64,000 bases of DNA from NCBI RefSeq assembly GCF_000420865.1, contig NZ_ATVT01000018.1, positions 1 through 64,000 on the forward strand, read 5' to 3'. Below are positions 7,612 to 16,938 of this stretch, in pieces. A program made the translations under genes and the position numbers. How positions within the stretch are numbered: position 1 is the stretch's first letter; every line of letters starts with the position of its first letter. The DNA is from Butyrivibrio sp. XPD2006. GTDB lineage: Bacteria; Bacillota; Clostridia; Lachnospirales; Lachnospiraceae. A model generated the notes under the pieces. It saw only the letters and a program-made list of their open reading frames with translations, ran no database searches and was not told the DNA's origin.

Positions 7612-8766
7612 TCAACATGCACCGTATACTATCTGCTTGAGGCCTCTTATGAAGCTGTAGTCACAGCCTCCCTCAATCTGCTGCATGTATATAAATATAA
7701 GTTCCTCATTCGGGTCAACAAAGAAGTATGTTCCGCCCATTCCATCCCAGCCAAACTCTCCAATACTGCCATTGGAGACTGCCTTAGCCGGATCAGTGAG
7801 GATCCTGAAAAAATTGCCGTAGTCATATCCGATACATGACTCAAAATCAAGCGTTGTGCGCTGCTGGGCACTCAGCTGCGGAGATGTCATGAATTCAAAG
7901 GTTCTCCTGCCTATGAGTTCCTTGCCGTGGTAGGATCCCTTGTTCAAAAGCATCTGTGCAAAGTGGGCATAATCTGCCGCAGTAGAATAAAGACCTGCTC
8001 CGCCTCTCTCAAACCACGGATCCCTTGACGGGTTCTCCATCTGCATGCGCCTTCTTACATCGTCCTCGGCCCTGACTACTTTGCCGTTTTTATCTCTTCT
8101 GTAAAGAACTGCTGCCCTGAACTCTTTTCCCTCATCGATCTTGAATCCGGTGTCTTCCATGTTCAGGGGAGTGAAGATTTCTTTTTTGAAAAACTCAGAC
8201 AGGCTCTTGCCAGTTATAACCTCAATTATTCCGCCCAGAATATCAGCTGAATATCCGTATCTGAAGTACTCTCCGGGTTCAAAAGCAACTCCCGCCTCTG
8301 CAAGCTTGTTGCAGATATCGACATTGCTCTTTAAAATTCCTGATTCCCTCTGAGCCCTGGCCTCTTTGACAATCTTGGCCATGAGTCTCTCGGCTTCGCC
8401 AAAGTCTCCCGGCATAACGATACCGGATGTCATATTCAAAAGATCTTTGACGGTAATAGGGTTCTGCGCCTTTCTGATACCTTCGGATGAAACCACATTT
8501 ACCTTCTCATATGCCGGAAGATAATCCGAAACCCTGCTCATAAGATCCAGGTCTCCGCGCTCATACAGGATCATGGCTGCCAGTGCAGTGACGGGCTTGG
8601 TCATGCTGAATATCTTGTAGATGCTGTCCTCTCTGTCAGGTTCGTAGTGGTTTTCGTAAACTCTTTTGCCCTTATGTTCAACAATTATCTTGGCGCCCTG
8701 AAGTGCGCCTGCTTCTCTCTGTTTCTCTATTAATGTGTCAAGCCTGTTCAGCTTTCTAATGTTCAT
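7612..8766 (-). CDS. Serine hydrolase of the beta-lactamase / class C family
   Basis: This 384-residue protein has the SxxK catalytic motif (SMTK, Ser54 and Lys57) and the downstream Tyr in FRYGYSAD that matches the YxN position. The C-terminal GGTYFFVDP block is typical of esterase/DD-peptidase-like members of this family. There is no signal peptide, so it probably acts in the cytoplasm as an esterase or amidase rather than as a beta-lactamase. It is the first gene of the tight run leading to the Nudix, FNR-type and ADA-like genes. Its start lies 27 bases after the Na/Pi cotransporter, so cotranscription with that gene is also possible. Confidence 0.85.
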   Translation of the reverse strand: MNIRKLNRLDTLIEKQREAGALQGAKIIVEHKGKRVYENHYEPDREDSIYKIFSMTKPVTALAAMILYERGDLDLMSRVSDYLPAYEKVNVVSSEGIRKAQNPITVKDLLNMTSGIVMPGDFGEAERLMAKIVKEARAQRESGILKSNVDICNKLAEAGVAFEPGEYFRYGYSADILGGIIEVITGKSLSEFFKKEIFTPLNMEDTGFKIDEGKEFRAAVLYRRDKNGKVVRAEDDVRRRMQMENPSRDPWFERGGAGLYSTAADYAHFAQMLLNKGSYHGKELIGRRTFEFMTSPQLSAQQRTTLDFESCIGYDYGNFFRILTDPAKAVSNGSIGEFGWDGMGGTYFFVDPNEELIFIYMQQIEGGCDYSFIRGLKQIVYGAC

Positions 8767-8792
8767 AACACGTTTTTCCCCGGTAAAAATAT

Positions 8793-10586
8793 TTAGAACT
8801 TAACAGCCGGCAGCAGATACTTTCTCTGATAGAAGTCAACTGCCTTCTCGAATTCTTCTCCCTTGTCGGCCTTGAGGTGCTCAATGTACTCGTGTGCATC
8901 GTAAGCGTCCTCATCGACCTCAATAAGACCAACTGCGATATTACTGCAGTGATCGGCGATACGCTCAAAGTCTGTGCTGATATCAGAGAGGTCAAAGCCC
9001 TGCTCGATGGTGCACTTGCCTTTGCGAAGTCTTCTGATATGTCTTCTCTTAACCTCCATATTGATTCCGTCTATGGTCTCTTCAAGAGGTTCGATCATCT
9101 TGGCAAGAGTCACATCCTGATCTTCAAACGCCTTTATGGACAGATCAACGATCTCTTTTACCGCATTGGAGAATATCTCCATCTCAGACTTAGCTTTGGG
9201 AGTAAACTCTCTCTTACTCTCGCTCATGCCTCTTGCCTTCTGCATGATGTTGAGAGCGTGGTCACTGATACGTTCATAGTCAGTGATGCAGTGCAAAAGA
9301 ACCGACAGAGTATGGGAGTCCTTGACACCAAGGTGGTGCGCATTGATCTGCATAAGGTAAGTACCCAGCTGATCCTCGTATGTATCAACCTTTCTCTCAA
9401 GGTAATCGACATCTGCAGCCTTCTCTTCATCGAAATTCTCGATAAGATCAATAGCTTCGTAAAGAGCATTCTTACTCATATTGGCCATGGCAATTGCAGC
9501 GTTTCTGGCCTGCTCAAGAGCAAAAGGCGGGTTTGAAAGGAAACGAGGATCCAATGTACGGATGCCTTCCTGCTCCTCCTGCTCCTTCTTTTCCTTGTCG
9601 TCGATAGGAATAGTCTTCAGTGCCATATTCACAAGAAGCCCTGAGAAAGGCAGCATAAGCGGAGTTGCCACAAGGTTAACAAGTGTATGGATTCCTGCGA
9701 TTCCAACCATTCCTATATCGTTGTCCATGAATGCGAAGTTCACGATAGAATGGATCAGATAGAACAGGATCATAAAGGTTGTAGCCTTGATAAGGTTGAA
9801 ATACAGATGCATAAGAGCTGTTCTCTTACCGTTCTTGTTGGCACCAAGAGATGAGAGAATAGCTGTGATACAAGTACCCACCTCGGCACCTACTACAACA
9901 GGTATCGCCATGCTGTACTTGACCTTGACGGAAAGAGACAGCGCCTGCAGTACACCGATGGTTCCGGCTGAACTCTGGATCACCATTGTAAAGATGATAC
10001 CAACAAGAAAGCCTATTATCGGATTGCTGAAAGTTGTCAGAACCGCCTTGAAGCTGTCCACGTCCTTAAGAGGTGAAACCGCGTCAGACATCGTACTCAT
10101 TCCGAACATTAAAACAGAAAATCCAAGAAGGATTGTTCCGATATTTTTCTTTTTGTCATTCTTGGAGAACATGTAAAGAGCTATACCAATAAGCGCCAAA
10201 AACGGCGTAAAGGACTTGGGCTTTAACAGATTGATGATAAAGTTGTCACTGCTGATTGCGTTTAATGAAAGAAGCCATGCAGTAAATGTTGTACCAAGAT
10301 TGGCACCGAGAATAACATTGACTGCCTGCTTAAGAGTCATTATTCCGGAATTAACAAGACCAACTACCATTACGGTAGATGCTGATGAAGACTGAACCAG
10401 CGCCGTAACGCCGACACCAAAAAGATATGCTATTATCTTGTGCTCAGTCACTTTAGCAAGCACGCTTTCCAGCTTGCCGCCTGCGGCTTTGGTGAGTCCG
10501 CCACTCATTACATTCATTCCGTAGAGGAACATTGCCAGGCCTCCAACCAGGCCTGCGATCAAACTAAATACTTCCAGTGAGTTCAT
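8793..10586 (-). CDS. Na/Pi cotransporter family protein with C-terminal PhoU-like domain
   Basis: The 597-residue protein has the two inverted Na_Pi_cotrans repeats, each with a QSS signature (QSSSAST near residue 65, QSSAGT near residue 205), in a membrane region of about 330 residues. A cytoplasmic helical PhoU-like region with two repeats follows (about 350-560). Bacterial members take up phosphate driven by sodium, and the PhoU part is thought to regulate flux. An AGGAGAAA ribosome binding site precedes the ATG. The phosphate role is inferred from family only, because no pho genes are nearby. Confidence 0.92.
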   Translation of the reverse strand: MNSLEVFSLIAGLVGGLAMFLYGMNVMSGGLTKAAGGKLESVLAKVTEHKIIAYLFGVGVTALVQSSSASTVMVVGLVNSGIMTLKQAVNVILGANLGTTFTAWLLSLNAISSDNFIINLLKPKSFTPFLALIGIALYMFSKNDKKKNIGTILLGFSVLMFGMSTMSDAVSPLKDVDSFKAVLTTFSNPIIGFLVGIIFTMVIQSSAGTIGVLQALSLSVKVKYSMAIPVVVGAEVGTCITAILSSLGANKNGKRTALMHLYFNLIKATTFMILFYLIHSIVNFAFMDNDIGMVGIAGIHTLVNLVATPLMLPFSGLLVNMALKTIPIDDKEKKEQEEQEGIRTLDPRFLSNPPFALEQARNAAIAMANMSKNALYEAIDLIENFDEEKAADVDYLERKVDTYEDQLGTYLMQINAHHLGVKDSHTLSVLLHCITDYERISDHALNIMQKARGMSESKREFTPKAKSEMEIFSNAVKEIVDLSIKAFEDQDVTLAKMIEPLEETIDGINMEVKRRHIRRLRKGKCTIEQGFDLSDISTDFERIADHCSNIAVGLIEVDEDAYDAHEYIEHLKADKGEEFEKAVDFYQRKYLLPAVKF

Positions 10587-10660
10587 TTTCTCCTACCACT
10601 TCTACTTATTATCCATCTATTCACGTTTACAGCTACTATCTTACAAGATTAAGCTAAAAA

Positions 10661-11578
10661 TTACCATAAAAATATCATTCTCACATACTTTCCAAACTTT
10701 GAACCGCCAACAGAAACTCTCTTGCCGCCGTTGTATTCGTCGCCGTAGATGTGCTCCTCGACGTCAACTTCATCGACCTTCTTAAATCCGAGTTTTTCGC
10801 AGACGTGGATGGATACGGCGTTCTCGGCCTTTACCAGGGTCTGCACCCTGTCAAACAACAGCATATTCCTTCCGTAGTCCAGTATAGCTCTGAGGGCTTC
10901 CATACAGTATCCCTGTCTCTGAAACTCTGTCCCCACAAGGAATCCAAGCTCAGGCTCATCAAAGCCGTTTCTTACAGAATATCCTGCCCTGCCTATAACT
11001 CTCATATCCTCTTTTCTTACAAGAGTCCACACTCCAAAGCCCATCAGGCCATAGACCTTTTCGATGTAATCCTTCTGATATCTTTTCTCGTCATCGGGAT
11101 TATCAAAAAGTCCCTCCATATACCTGGTCATGCTCGGATCGGCATAGATCTTGTAAAACTCATCCACATCATCAACTGTTGTCTCCCTGATGATGAGCCT
11201 CTCTGTTTGAAGGATTTCCCAGGGCTCTCCGGAGTATCTCTGGTAAACCTTTACAAAAGAATCCATATCCACTTCCGCTATGTCCGTGAATACATATTTA
11301 ACTCCGGAAAAAGACTTATCGGCATTCCTGCCATGCTGAAGTCCGACGCAGTAGTAACCGGCATCCATCAGCTCTTTTGCCCTGACAGTACTGTCAGTCA
11401 AAACCAGCACCTCTCCCGGGTTTTCGGACATGGAAAGTGGCAGCGGATCCTTTCCATCTGCCACTATAACCTCGTATCCGTTATCTTCAATATAGGCCGC
11501 TGTTTCTTTTACAGCTTTAAGCATACTCTCGTCCGCAGCTTCATCTTCGCCCAGGACAAATGCCACTGTTTTAAGCAA
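10661..11578 (-). CDS. GNAT-family acetyltransferase with an N-terminal HAD-like half-domain
   Basis: Residues about 122-305 form a GNAT domain of the RimJ/RimL type. It begins TERLIIRET and carries the acetyl-CoA-binding pattern EFQRQGYCMEALRAIL. The end SIHVCEKLGFKKV is also typical. Residues 1-115 are an extra alpha/beta domain with the strands AFVLG, VIVADG, VLVLTDS and YYCVGLQHG, which resembles a phosphatase-like or receiver-like fold without catalytic residues. The start is probably a TTG at 11576-11578, because an AAGGAG site inside the end of the upstream gene is ten bases away. It begins one base after the cyclase gene stops, so the two are cotranscribed. Substrate unknown. Confidence 0.82.
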   Translation of the reverse strand: MLKTVAFVLGEDEAADESMLKAVKETAAYIEDNGYEVIVADGKDPLPLSMSENPGEVLVLTDSTVRAKELMDAGYYCVGLQHGRNADKSFSGVKYVFTDIAEVDMDSFVKVYQRYSGEPWEILQTERLIIRETTVDDVDEFYKIYADPSMTRYMEGLFDNPDDEKRYQKDYIEKVYGLMGFGVWTLVRKEDMRVIGRAGYSVRNGFDEPELGFLVGTEFQRQGYCMEALRAILDYGRNMLLFDRVQTLVKAENAVSIHVCEKLGFKKVDEVDVEEHIYGDEYNGGKRVSVGGSKFGKYVRMIFLW

Positions 11579-11579
11579 T

Positions 11580-14500
11580 TTAAAGTGTCTCCTTCTCGTA
11601 AGTGATCACATAGCCTTCACTCTTTGGCTGTGCGTTCCACTTATTAATTATTCTGTCAGCAATCTTAACTGCAGTATTGAGATCAACATCAGTAAGCAGC
11701 ACGATAACTCTGTTGCCACTGTCGTTGCCGTACACGTCGACGTTCCGCAGGTTCTCTTTGAGCGTATTCAGGAAGAGTTCCATTATCTCAGGAGTCACCT
11801 GTTCTTCACCGTTACCGGTTATTGTAAAGTGAACAAGAGATGAATTCACCACATCGTTGTCACCGAATCTGACAAGAAGCCTGTAGATATCCTGCATCCT
11901 CTCACGCTCAACCCTGTATGGTTTATCTGACTTGCCTCTCTCACCGAGGATTGCCCTCAGCTCTGTAATTCCGGTAATATTGGCCTCATCAGAATCGACA
12001 TTGGCAACAATCTCTTCATAGAGCCTGCAGTCATGCTTGCCGGAATTTTTAACAGAGTACAGCGCCCTGTCGGCCTTCCTGAAGAGCGCCTCATACTCAG
12101 TATCCTCTCCCGCAAGAACAGTTACAGCCCCGACAGATACACCCAAAGGAATGCTCATGTCGTCGCCCATGTGCTTCTTGGCTCTCTTTAGAATTTCCTC
12201 ATTTATGAACTTTGTCTTTTCCTTCATCTGATCATGTGTGGTGTCGGTGTAAAATGCCAGGAACTCATCTCCGCCTATTCTGCACAGAATATCCTTACTG
12301 TCGGAGCTCTGTTTTAAAAGCTCGGCCAGATCGATGAGCATACGATCACCCATATCATGACCATATATATCGTTGACAGGTTTAAAACTGTCAAGGTCCA
12401 GTATGGCCAGAATGCCTGAATGCTTGCCTATCACATCACCGAGAGCCTCAGATGATCCCCTCTTGTTCAAGAGACCTGTAAGAGGATCCTTGGTTGCTTC
12501 CTGCTCCAGTCTCTGGATATTGTTCATGTCCTGTACCAGCGATGCTATAGCCCAGCCAATATATGCCACCAGCAAAAAGCCTACCACAAACAGATACAAT
12601 TTGAAATACCTGCGCTCATAGAGCTGGGACTCCTTGGTAACCTTAAACACTTCTTCTCTGATAACCTGCTTGCCTGCAGTATCCAGCACCTGAACATGAA
12701 GCTTATAATCTCCAAACGGCAGATTCGTATATGTCAGGGACTGCATGTTCTTCTGGTAGCAGGTGATACCTTCATCGTCGGCTCCCTCCAGGAATATGTG
12801 GAGCAGAGGATTTGAGAGCGAGTAGTTCATCACAGCCACATCAAAGACAAGACGTCCCGAAGTCGCAGGAATATTGTACACACCGTCCACCGGTTCGATC
12901 ACATCATCGCCTGCCATGATCTCCGAAACTTTGATCTCATACTCATTGCTAAAGGAATCATAATCGGAAATGGAAATCTTTCTGACACCGTCTGTACAAG
13001 GAAGATAAAGGTTGTCTCCGTTAAGCGAATAAAATCCATTCGCTGTGACAGAGGTATCAAGTCCCCTTGTTCTGTTAAGGAGCATGTAATTATCAGCCTT
13101 ATCGGCCAGAAGATCTCTTTCATCCAGCACGAAAATTCCGGCACTGGAAAGAACCCATGCCTTCTTGTTTTCAGCTATGAATACATCATAGTTGTTGCTG
13201 TAAGGGAATGAGTTAAGTGCCTTTATCTGGGCTCCGTTGTTATAATAAATGGCATTACTCGTTACATACAGATATCCGCCTCTGCATGGCACGATCTTCA
13301 TGACAACCTGAGATTTTAGTCCATCTTCCGGTCCTATTGTATCTACCACCCTGTAGTTCCTGATGACAAAGATACCTCCGCCGTCAGATCCCGCATAGAT
13401 AGTTCCATCGGCTTCCTCAGCAATGCACAGGACAGATGTTGTTATGCCATCATCTTCTCCAAGCTTTTTGAAGATACGTTCATTCTTTATAAAGTTAAGA
13501 CCTGTAGTAGATAGCGCAGCAATAGTCCCGTCGGAAAGCTCATAAGTCGCTCTGTACTTCTCGCCCTCGGTGCCATCATATTTCCGGTTGTAGGAATTTA
13601 TCGTCTTATCCGGATGCATGACGACAAGACCCGCAGGTCCGTATGTGCTAAACCACAGGTTATTGTTGCTGTCGCACATAACTCCCCTGATGCGGACATC
13701 GCGCAGAACCTCGGGGTGCGGAATAGGTACTGAATAGAAGGTCTTAAGGTCGATTGTCTTAAGGCCGGTTCCTGTTCCGACATAGAGCACTCCGTCTTTT
13801 ACCAGAACACTGTTGACCACTTCATTTTCCAGATGAGCCTTGGAATAAATGTTTTCAAACGGATTCCATGAAAACTTCTTGATACCCTGCTTATTTGATG
13901 CAAACCAGACGTTATTCTGATAGTCCACGAAAATATCAACAATGGAAGTATTGAAATCAGAAGTGGAAAGATCTGTCACAACACCTGTATCCGAGATAAA
14001 TCCAAGTCCGTTTTCACAGGCTATAAAGTATCCTCTGAAGTCTTTGGAATAAAGGATGTCATTAAAATACGTAAGCTTTCCGGAAAGATGTTTTGACATG
14101 ATATCCGTCATGCCTTCTTTAATAAACAGCCTACCGGTAACATTGCCACTTGTTCCTATTACATAGTTGCCCTCTTCCTCTTTGGTTATATCCGTGAAAT
14201 TACCGGCAAGAACATAGATGATCTTTTTGTCTCTGAATATCATGAGACTTCCGTCACTTCTAACGCCTGCCACGGTATCGCCGCTGGAACTGAGTTTGCT
14301 GACACCGTAAAAGCTCTTTGCCTCAAAAACCTCTATCTCGTGATTCTGATCGATCTTGCACAGCTGCTTGATCGTAGCAACATAGATATTGCCTTCAGAA
14401 TCCTCGCAGATTGCCCTGATAGCATCCGAAGAAAGACCCCTTTCAGTATCGTAGAAGTCCACATCTCCTGTCTCCACATCATAGCAGGCCACGCCGGTAT

Positions 14501-15368
14501 CATTGGTTCCTATCCAGAGTCTTCCTTTTGAATCCACAAACAGGACCATAACGTTCTTTATTCGTTCATCAATGGCAAAAGATCTGAACTTGTAGCCGTC
14601 AAATCTGTACAGACCCGAGAAAGATCCAACCCACATGTAACCGTCTTTTGTCTGCGCCACTGCGTTTATTTCCACAGAATCGAGACCGCTGTCTGTATCA
14701 TAGATGTCTCCTGTATATTCCGATCCAAAATCGACGGCATGCGCTTTTACAGGGAACAAAAGAAGCGGACCAGCAACAGATATTGCCAGGAGAACTCCCA
14801 TGCCCTTGACTGCTGCCCTGTGCCCTTTGCTAAGAAGCGATACAAGTTTGATAAGCCCAAATGCTATCAAAAAACTTACCACTTTATCCGGGATGTCAAC
14901 AAATGCTTCACCCAAAAAGGTGTTGATGACCTGAACCTTTATATCAGTGGAGATCATATCCATGAAGGTGTCTCCCCATGCATTTCCTGTATTGCCCTCA
15001 TACATAAGGATATTGAGCGGAGTTGAGATGACTGCTGCAAGAACACCTGTCAATACCATGGTCGATACAGCTTTGAATACACTTTTTTTCTTTCGTCTTG
15101 GGTAAAAGAATCCCACAGATAAGCCTATAGCTATAGAAACAATCATATATGGCAGGGATTCGGGAGTCTGCAGAGATATTATCGCATTGAGAAGAAGGCC
15201 ACAGAACGCACCGGCAATAGGCCCCAGCGTAACTGCAGCAGCAATAGTCCCAATAGAATCAAGCCAGAAAGGAAGGGAAAACATAGAAGCAATATTCCTT
15301 CCCAGCAGGTTTAAAAGGACGCATATTATGATCACAAACAAGCTAATCAGTAATTTACGCTTACTCAT
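11580..15368 (-). CDS. Diguanylate cyclase with S-component-like membrane domain and propeller sensor
   Basis: This 1262-residue protein has several parts. Residues 1-210 form about six membrane helices whose sequence (LPFWLDSIGT, LGPIAGAFCGLLLN) resembles ECF-transporter S components. Residues about 230-800 contain Reg_prop-type repeats (WVGSFSGLYRF, LWIGTND, VWFASNKQG) that should fold as an extracytoplasmic propeller. A Y_Y_Y-type beta domain (about 820-905), a single membrane helix (about 924-944) and a GGDEF domain follow, with intact GGDEF at 1032-1036. The inhibitory RxxD site is DSKD, so product feedback is probably absent. The last 130 residues look like a degenerate second cyclase fold. 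It should make cyclic di-GMP in response to an external ligand. Confidence 0.85.
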   Translation of the reverse strand: MSKRKLLISLFVIIICVLLNLLGRNIASMFSLPFWLDSIGTIAAAVTLGPIAGAFCGLLLNAIISLQTPESLPYMIVSIAIGLSVGFFYPRRKKKSVFKAVSTMVLTGVLAAVISTPLNILMYEGNTGNAWGDTFMDMISTDIKVQVINTFLGEAFVDIPDKVVSFLIAFGLIKLVSLLSKGHRAAVKGMGVLLAISVAGPLLLFPVKAHAVDFGSEYTGDIYDTDSGLDSVEINAVAQTKDGYMWVGSFSGLYRFDGYKFRSFAIDERIKNVMVLFVDSKGRLWIGTNDTGVACYDVETGDVDFYDTERGLSSDAIRAICEDSEGNIYVATIKQLCKIDQNHEIEVFEAKSFYGVSKLSSSGDTVAGVRSDGSLMIFRDKKIIYVLAGNFTDITKEEEGNYVIGTSGNVTGRLFIKEGMTDIMSKHLSGKLTYFNDILYSKDFRGYFIACENGLGFISDTGVVTDLSTSDFNTSIVDIFVDYQNNVWFASNKQGIKKFSWNPFENIYSKAHLENEVVNSVLVKDGVLYVGTGTGLKTIDLKTFYSVPIPHPEVLRDVRIRGVMCDSNNNLWFSTYGPAGLVVMHPDKTINSYNRKYDGTEGEKYRATYELSDGTIAALSTTGLNFIKNERIFKKLGEDDGITTSVLCIAEEADGTIYAGSDGGGIFVIRNYRVVDTIGPEDGLKSQVVMKIVPCRGGYLYVTSNAIYYNNGAQIKALNSFPYSNNYDVFIAENKKAWVLSSAGIFVLDERDLLADKADNYMLLNRTRGLDTSVTANGFYSLNGDNLYLPCTDGVRKISISDYDSFSNEYEIKVSEIMAGDDVIEPVDGVYNIPATSGRLVFDVAVMNYSLSNPLLHIFLEGADDEGITCYQKNMQSLTYTNLPFGDYKLHVQVLDTAGKQVIREEVFKVTKESQLYERRYFKLYLFVVGFLLVAYIGWAIASLVQDMNNIQRLEQEATKDPLTGLLNKRGSSEALGDVIGKHSGILAILDLDSFKPVNDIYGHDMGDRMLIDLAELLKQSSDSKDILCRIGGDEFLAFYTDTTHDQMKEKTKFINEEILKRAKKHMGDDMSIPLGVSVGAVTVLAGEDTEYEALFRKADRALYSVKNSGKHDCRLYEEIVANVDSDEANITGITELRAILGERGKSDKPYRVERERMQDIYRLLVRFGDNDVVNSSLVHFTITGNGEEQVTPEIMELFLNTLKENLRNVDVYGNDSGNRVIVLLTDVDLNTAVKIADRIINKWNAQPKSEGYVITYEKETL

Positions 15369-15403
15369 GTTACCCTCATAAATGATGGCACATACAAACC
15401 AGA

Positions 15404-15423
15404 CATCGCTAAATATAGCGATG
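15404..15423. other. Perfect inverted repeat in the leader of the cyclase gene
   Basis: CATCGCTA (15404-15411) and TAGCGATG (15416-15423) form an 8-base stem with a 4-base loop. It lies between the candidate promoter and the cyclase start, so it may be a leader hairpin or an operator. Confidence 0.4.
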
Positions 15424-15436
15424 CGTACTCACAATA

Positions 15437-15466
15437 ATTTTATCACTATTTCGCACGTACTCTCAA
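15437..15466 (-). promoter_or_regulatory. Candidate sigma-A promoter of the diguanylate cyclase gene
   Basis: On the minus strand TTGAGA (15461-15466) and TAAAAT (15437-15442) are separated by 18 bases, about 70 bases upstream of the start codon. The match is reasonable but was judged by eye. Confidence 0.45.
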
Positions 15467-15487
15467 CGAATAATTGTTAAATTACTA

Positions 15488-15533
15488 TTAAAAAACGTCA
15501 CGCAGAAGGTGATAATACCGATCGCGTGACGTT
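15488..15533 (-). terminator. Terminator downstream of the crh-whiA operon
   Basis: AACGTCACGC (15494-15503) and GCGTGACGTT (15524-15533) form a 10-base stem. On the minus strand it is followed by a run of T. It lies just upstream of the cyclase promoter and can insulate the two units. Confidence 0.65.
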
Positions 15534-15719
15534 AACAATTTGTTTACAATTAATTAAAAGAATAGTTACTTCAAATCATCTTTTAGACATATTGGCTTGT
15601 TAATATAATATTGTCAGATGAGTTAAGACAATACCAAACAAAAAACTTTTTCATAATATGCCAGGTAAGGAAGCTTACCTGGCATCCTCCCTTTTATAGG
15701 GCTTTTTTTATTTATAGGA
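15534..15719. other. Gene-free stretch with a palindrome downstream of the Crh-like gene
   Basis: This part of the 351-base gap holds a 9-base palindrome (CCAGGTAAG 15661-15669 with CTTACCTGG 15674-15682). A short CCC/GGG hairpin follows, with a T run at about 15701-15711 on the plus strand. No convincing ORF was seen. The palindrome may protect the 3' end of the crh transcript. Confidence 0.4.
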
Positions 15720-15980
15720 TTATTTCTCTGATCCCTGAAGGAACTTCTCAAGATCTGCAACAGCAGACTCCTCATCACTTCCCTCTGCAATAACCGTAAC
15801 TTCTTCTCCGGAAGCAAGGTTAAGTGTCATCATTCCCATGATGCTCTTGGCGTTCACTTTCTTGGACTGAGCCTCGATGTGAACTGTGCTATCATACTTG
15901 CTTGCAAGCTGTACAAGTTCTGCAACAGGTCTTGCTTCAAGTCCTCTGGGCAGCTTGATTTCGATAGATTTTGTTATCAT
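15720..15980 (-). CDS. crh: Crh-like HPr paralogue: Ser46 present, catalytic His15 replaced by Glu
   Basis: This 86-residue protein has the HPr fold and length. Position 15, the phosphocarrier histidine, is Glu (GLEARPVA), while Arg17 and Ser46 (AKSIMGMM) are kept. It therefore cannot carry phosphate from enzyme I but can be phosphorylated by HprK on Ser46. Bacillus Crh has the same logic with Gln at position 15 and follows the same neighbours (yvcJ/rapZ, yvcL/whiA). The Glu might mimic phospho-His. It probably serves as a CcpA cofactor in carbon catabolite control. It starts 10 bases after whiA and is the last gene of that operon. Confidence 0.88.
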   Translation of the reverse strand: MITKSIEIKLPRGLEARPVAELVQLASKYDSTVHIEAQSKKVNAKSIMGMMTLNLASGEEVTVIAEGSDEESAVADLEKFLQGSEK

Positions 15981-15990
15981 AATATCCTCC

Positions 15991-16935
15991 TTAAGTTCTC
16001 AACTTGTCCGCCAGCTCGCTTAGTTTGCGAAGCCTGTGGTTAACTCCTGACTTACCTACGGGCGGGTCGAGAAATTTACCAAGTTCCAACAACGTAGCAT
16101 CAGGATGTTCCAATCTGACCTCAGCCATTTCTCTAAGACCTTCCTGAAGCTTATTAAAACCATAATGGTCTCTTATATAGGTTATGTCCTCTACCTGCTT
16201 GGTAGCGGCATTAACTGTCTTGGTGATATTGGCCACCTCACAGTTGACCTTTCTGTTGATGGAGTTTCTCATCTCCTTGAGAATTCTGAGATTCTCAAGA
16301 TTCATCAGACTGATCGGCGCCTCCATAATATTAAGAAGATCCACAATACCGGATCCCTCTTTTATATAGAGGACATAGTACTTCTTGCGTTGTACTGTCC
16401 TGGCCTCGATGTCAAAGCTCAGGGTCATCTCGGCAAGCTGCTGTGCCAGTTCAGGACTGCTGCACACGTACTCCAGATGATAGCCTTTATTGGGATCGCT
16501 TATTGATCCAATGCACAAAAATGCGTCCCTCAGAAACGCCCTCTTGCAACAGGAGTTCCGGGTGACCATCTGGCTTACGCCATCATCGGGATTTCGCAGA
16601 TTTCCGTTCTGATCTATCAGTCTTATTGCCTTTAAAACGGATTCCACACCATGCTCTGAATCAAGGACTGGGCGGTAGATTCGGCCTCCCACCTTAACAT
16701 CGGGAATCCCCTCTAAAATGCTAGTAACTATATTAAATGCTTTTTTTAATAATGTAAAGAACTTTCTAAGCACCTGGGTGTTATCTGTCTGCAGGTAAAG
16801 CACTGTTTCTCCGCCTTTTCCCGCCTCCACATGACCAATGCAGGTGACAATGGCCGAGATCTCAGCCAGCTGACAATGCCTTGATGAACCTATGCGCTTT
16901 GAGAGTTCCTCTTTTACCTCTGAGGAAAAAGACAT
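15991..16935 (-). CDS. whiA: WhiA, DNA-binding protein with LAGLIDADG-like fold
   Basis: The 314-residue protein matches WhiA in length and motifs: an N-terminal double LAGLIDADG-like region without nuclease residues (CCKRAFLRDAFLCIGS, YHLEYV) and a C-terminal helix-turn-helix (HPDATLLELGKFL, KSGVNHRLRKL). WhiA affects cell division and chromosome segregation in Bacillus and controls sporulation genes in Streptomyces. It sits 3 bases from rapZ and 10 bases from the crh-like gene, in the conserved yvcJ-yvcL-crh order, but the usual yvcK/mgfK gene is missing between rapZ and whiA. Confidence 0.96.
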   Translation of the reverse strand: MSFSSEVKEELSKRIGSSRHCQLAEISAIVTCIGHVEAGKGGETVLYLQTDNTQVLRKFFTLLKKAFNIVTSILEGIPDVKVGGRIYRPVLDSEHGVESVLKAIRLIDQNGNLRNPDDGVSQMVTRNSCCKRAFLRDAFLCIGSISDPNKGYHLEYVCSSPELAQQLAEMTLSFDIEARTVQRKKYYVLYIKEGSGIVDLLNIMEAPISLMNLENLRILKEMRNSINRKVNCEVANITKTVNAATKQVEDITYIRDHYGFNKLQEGLREMAEVRLEHPDATLLELGKFLDPPVGKSGVNHRLRKLSELADKLRT

Positions 16936-16938
16936 ATC

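Noticed and set aside
8756..8995. Minus-strand ORF between the serine hydrolase and the Na/Pi cotransporter
   Set aside because: It overlaps the well-supported C-terminus of the cotransporter in another frame.
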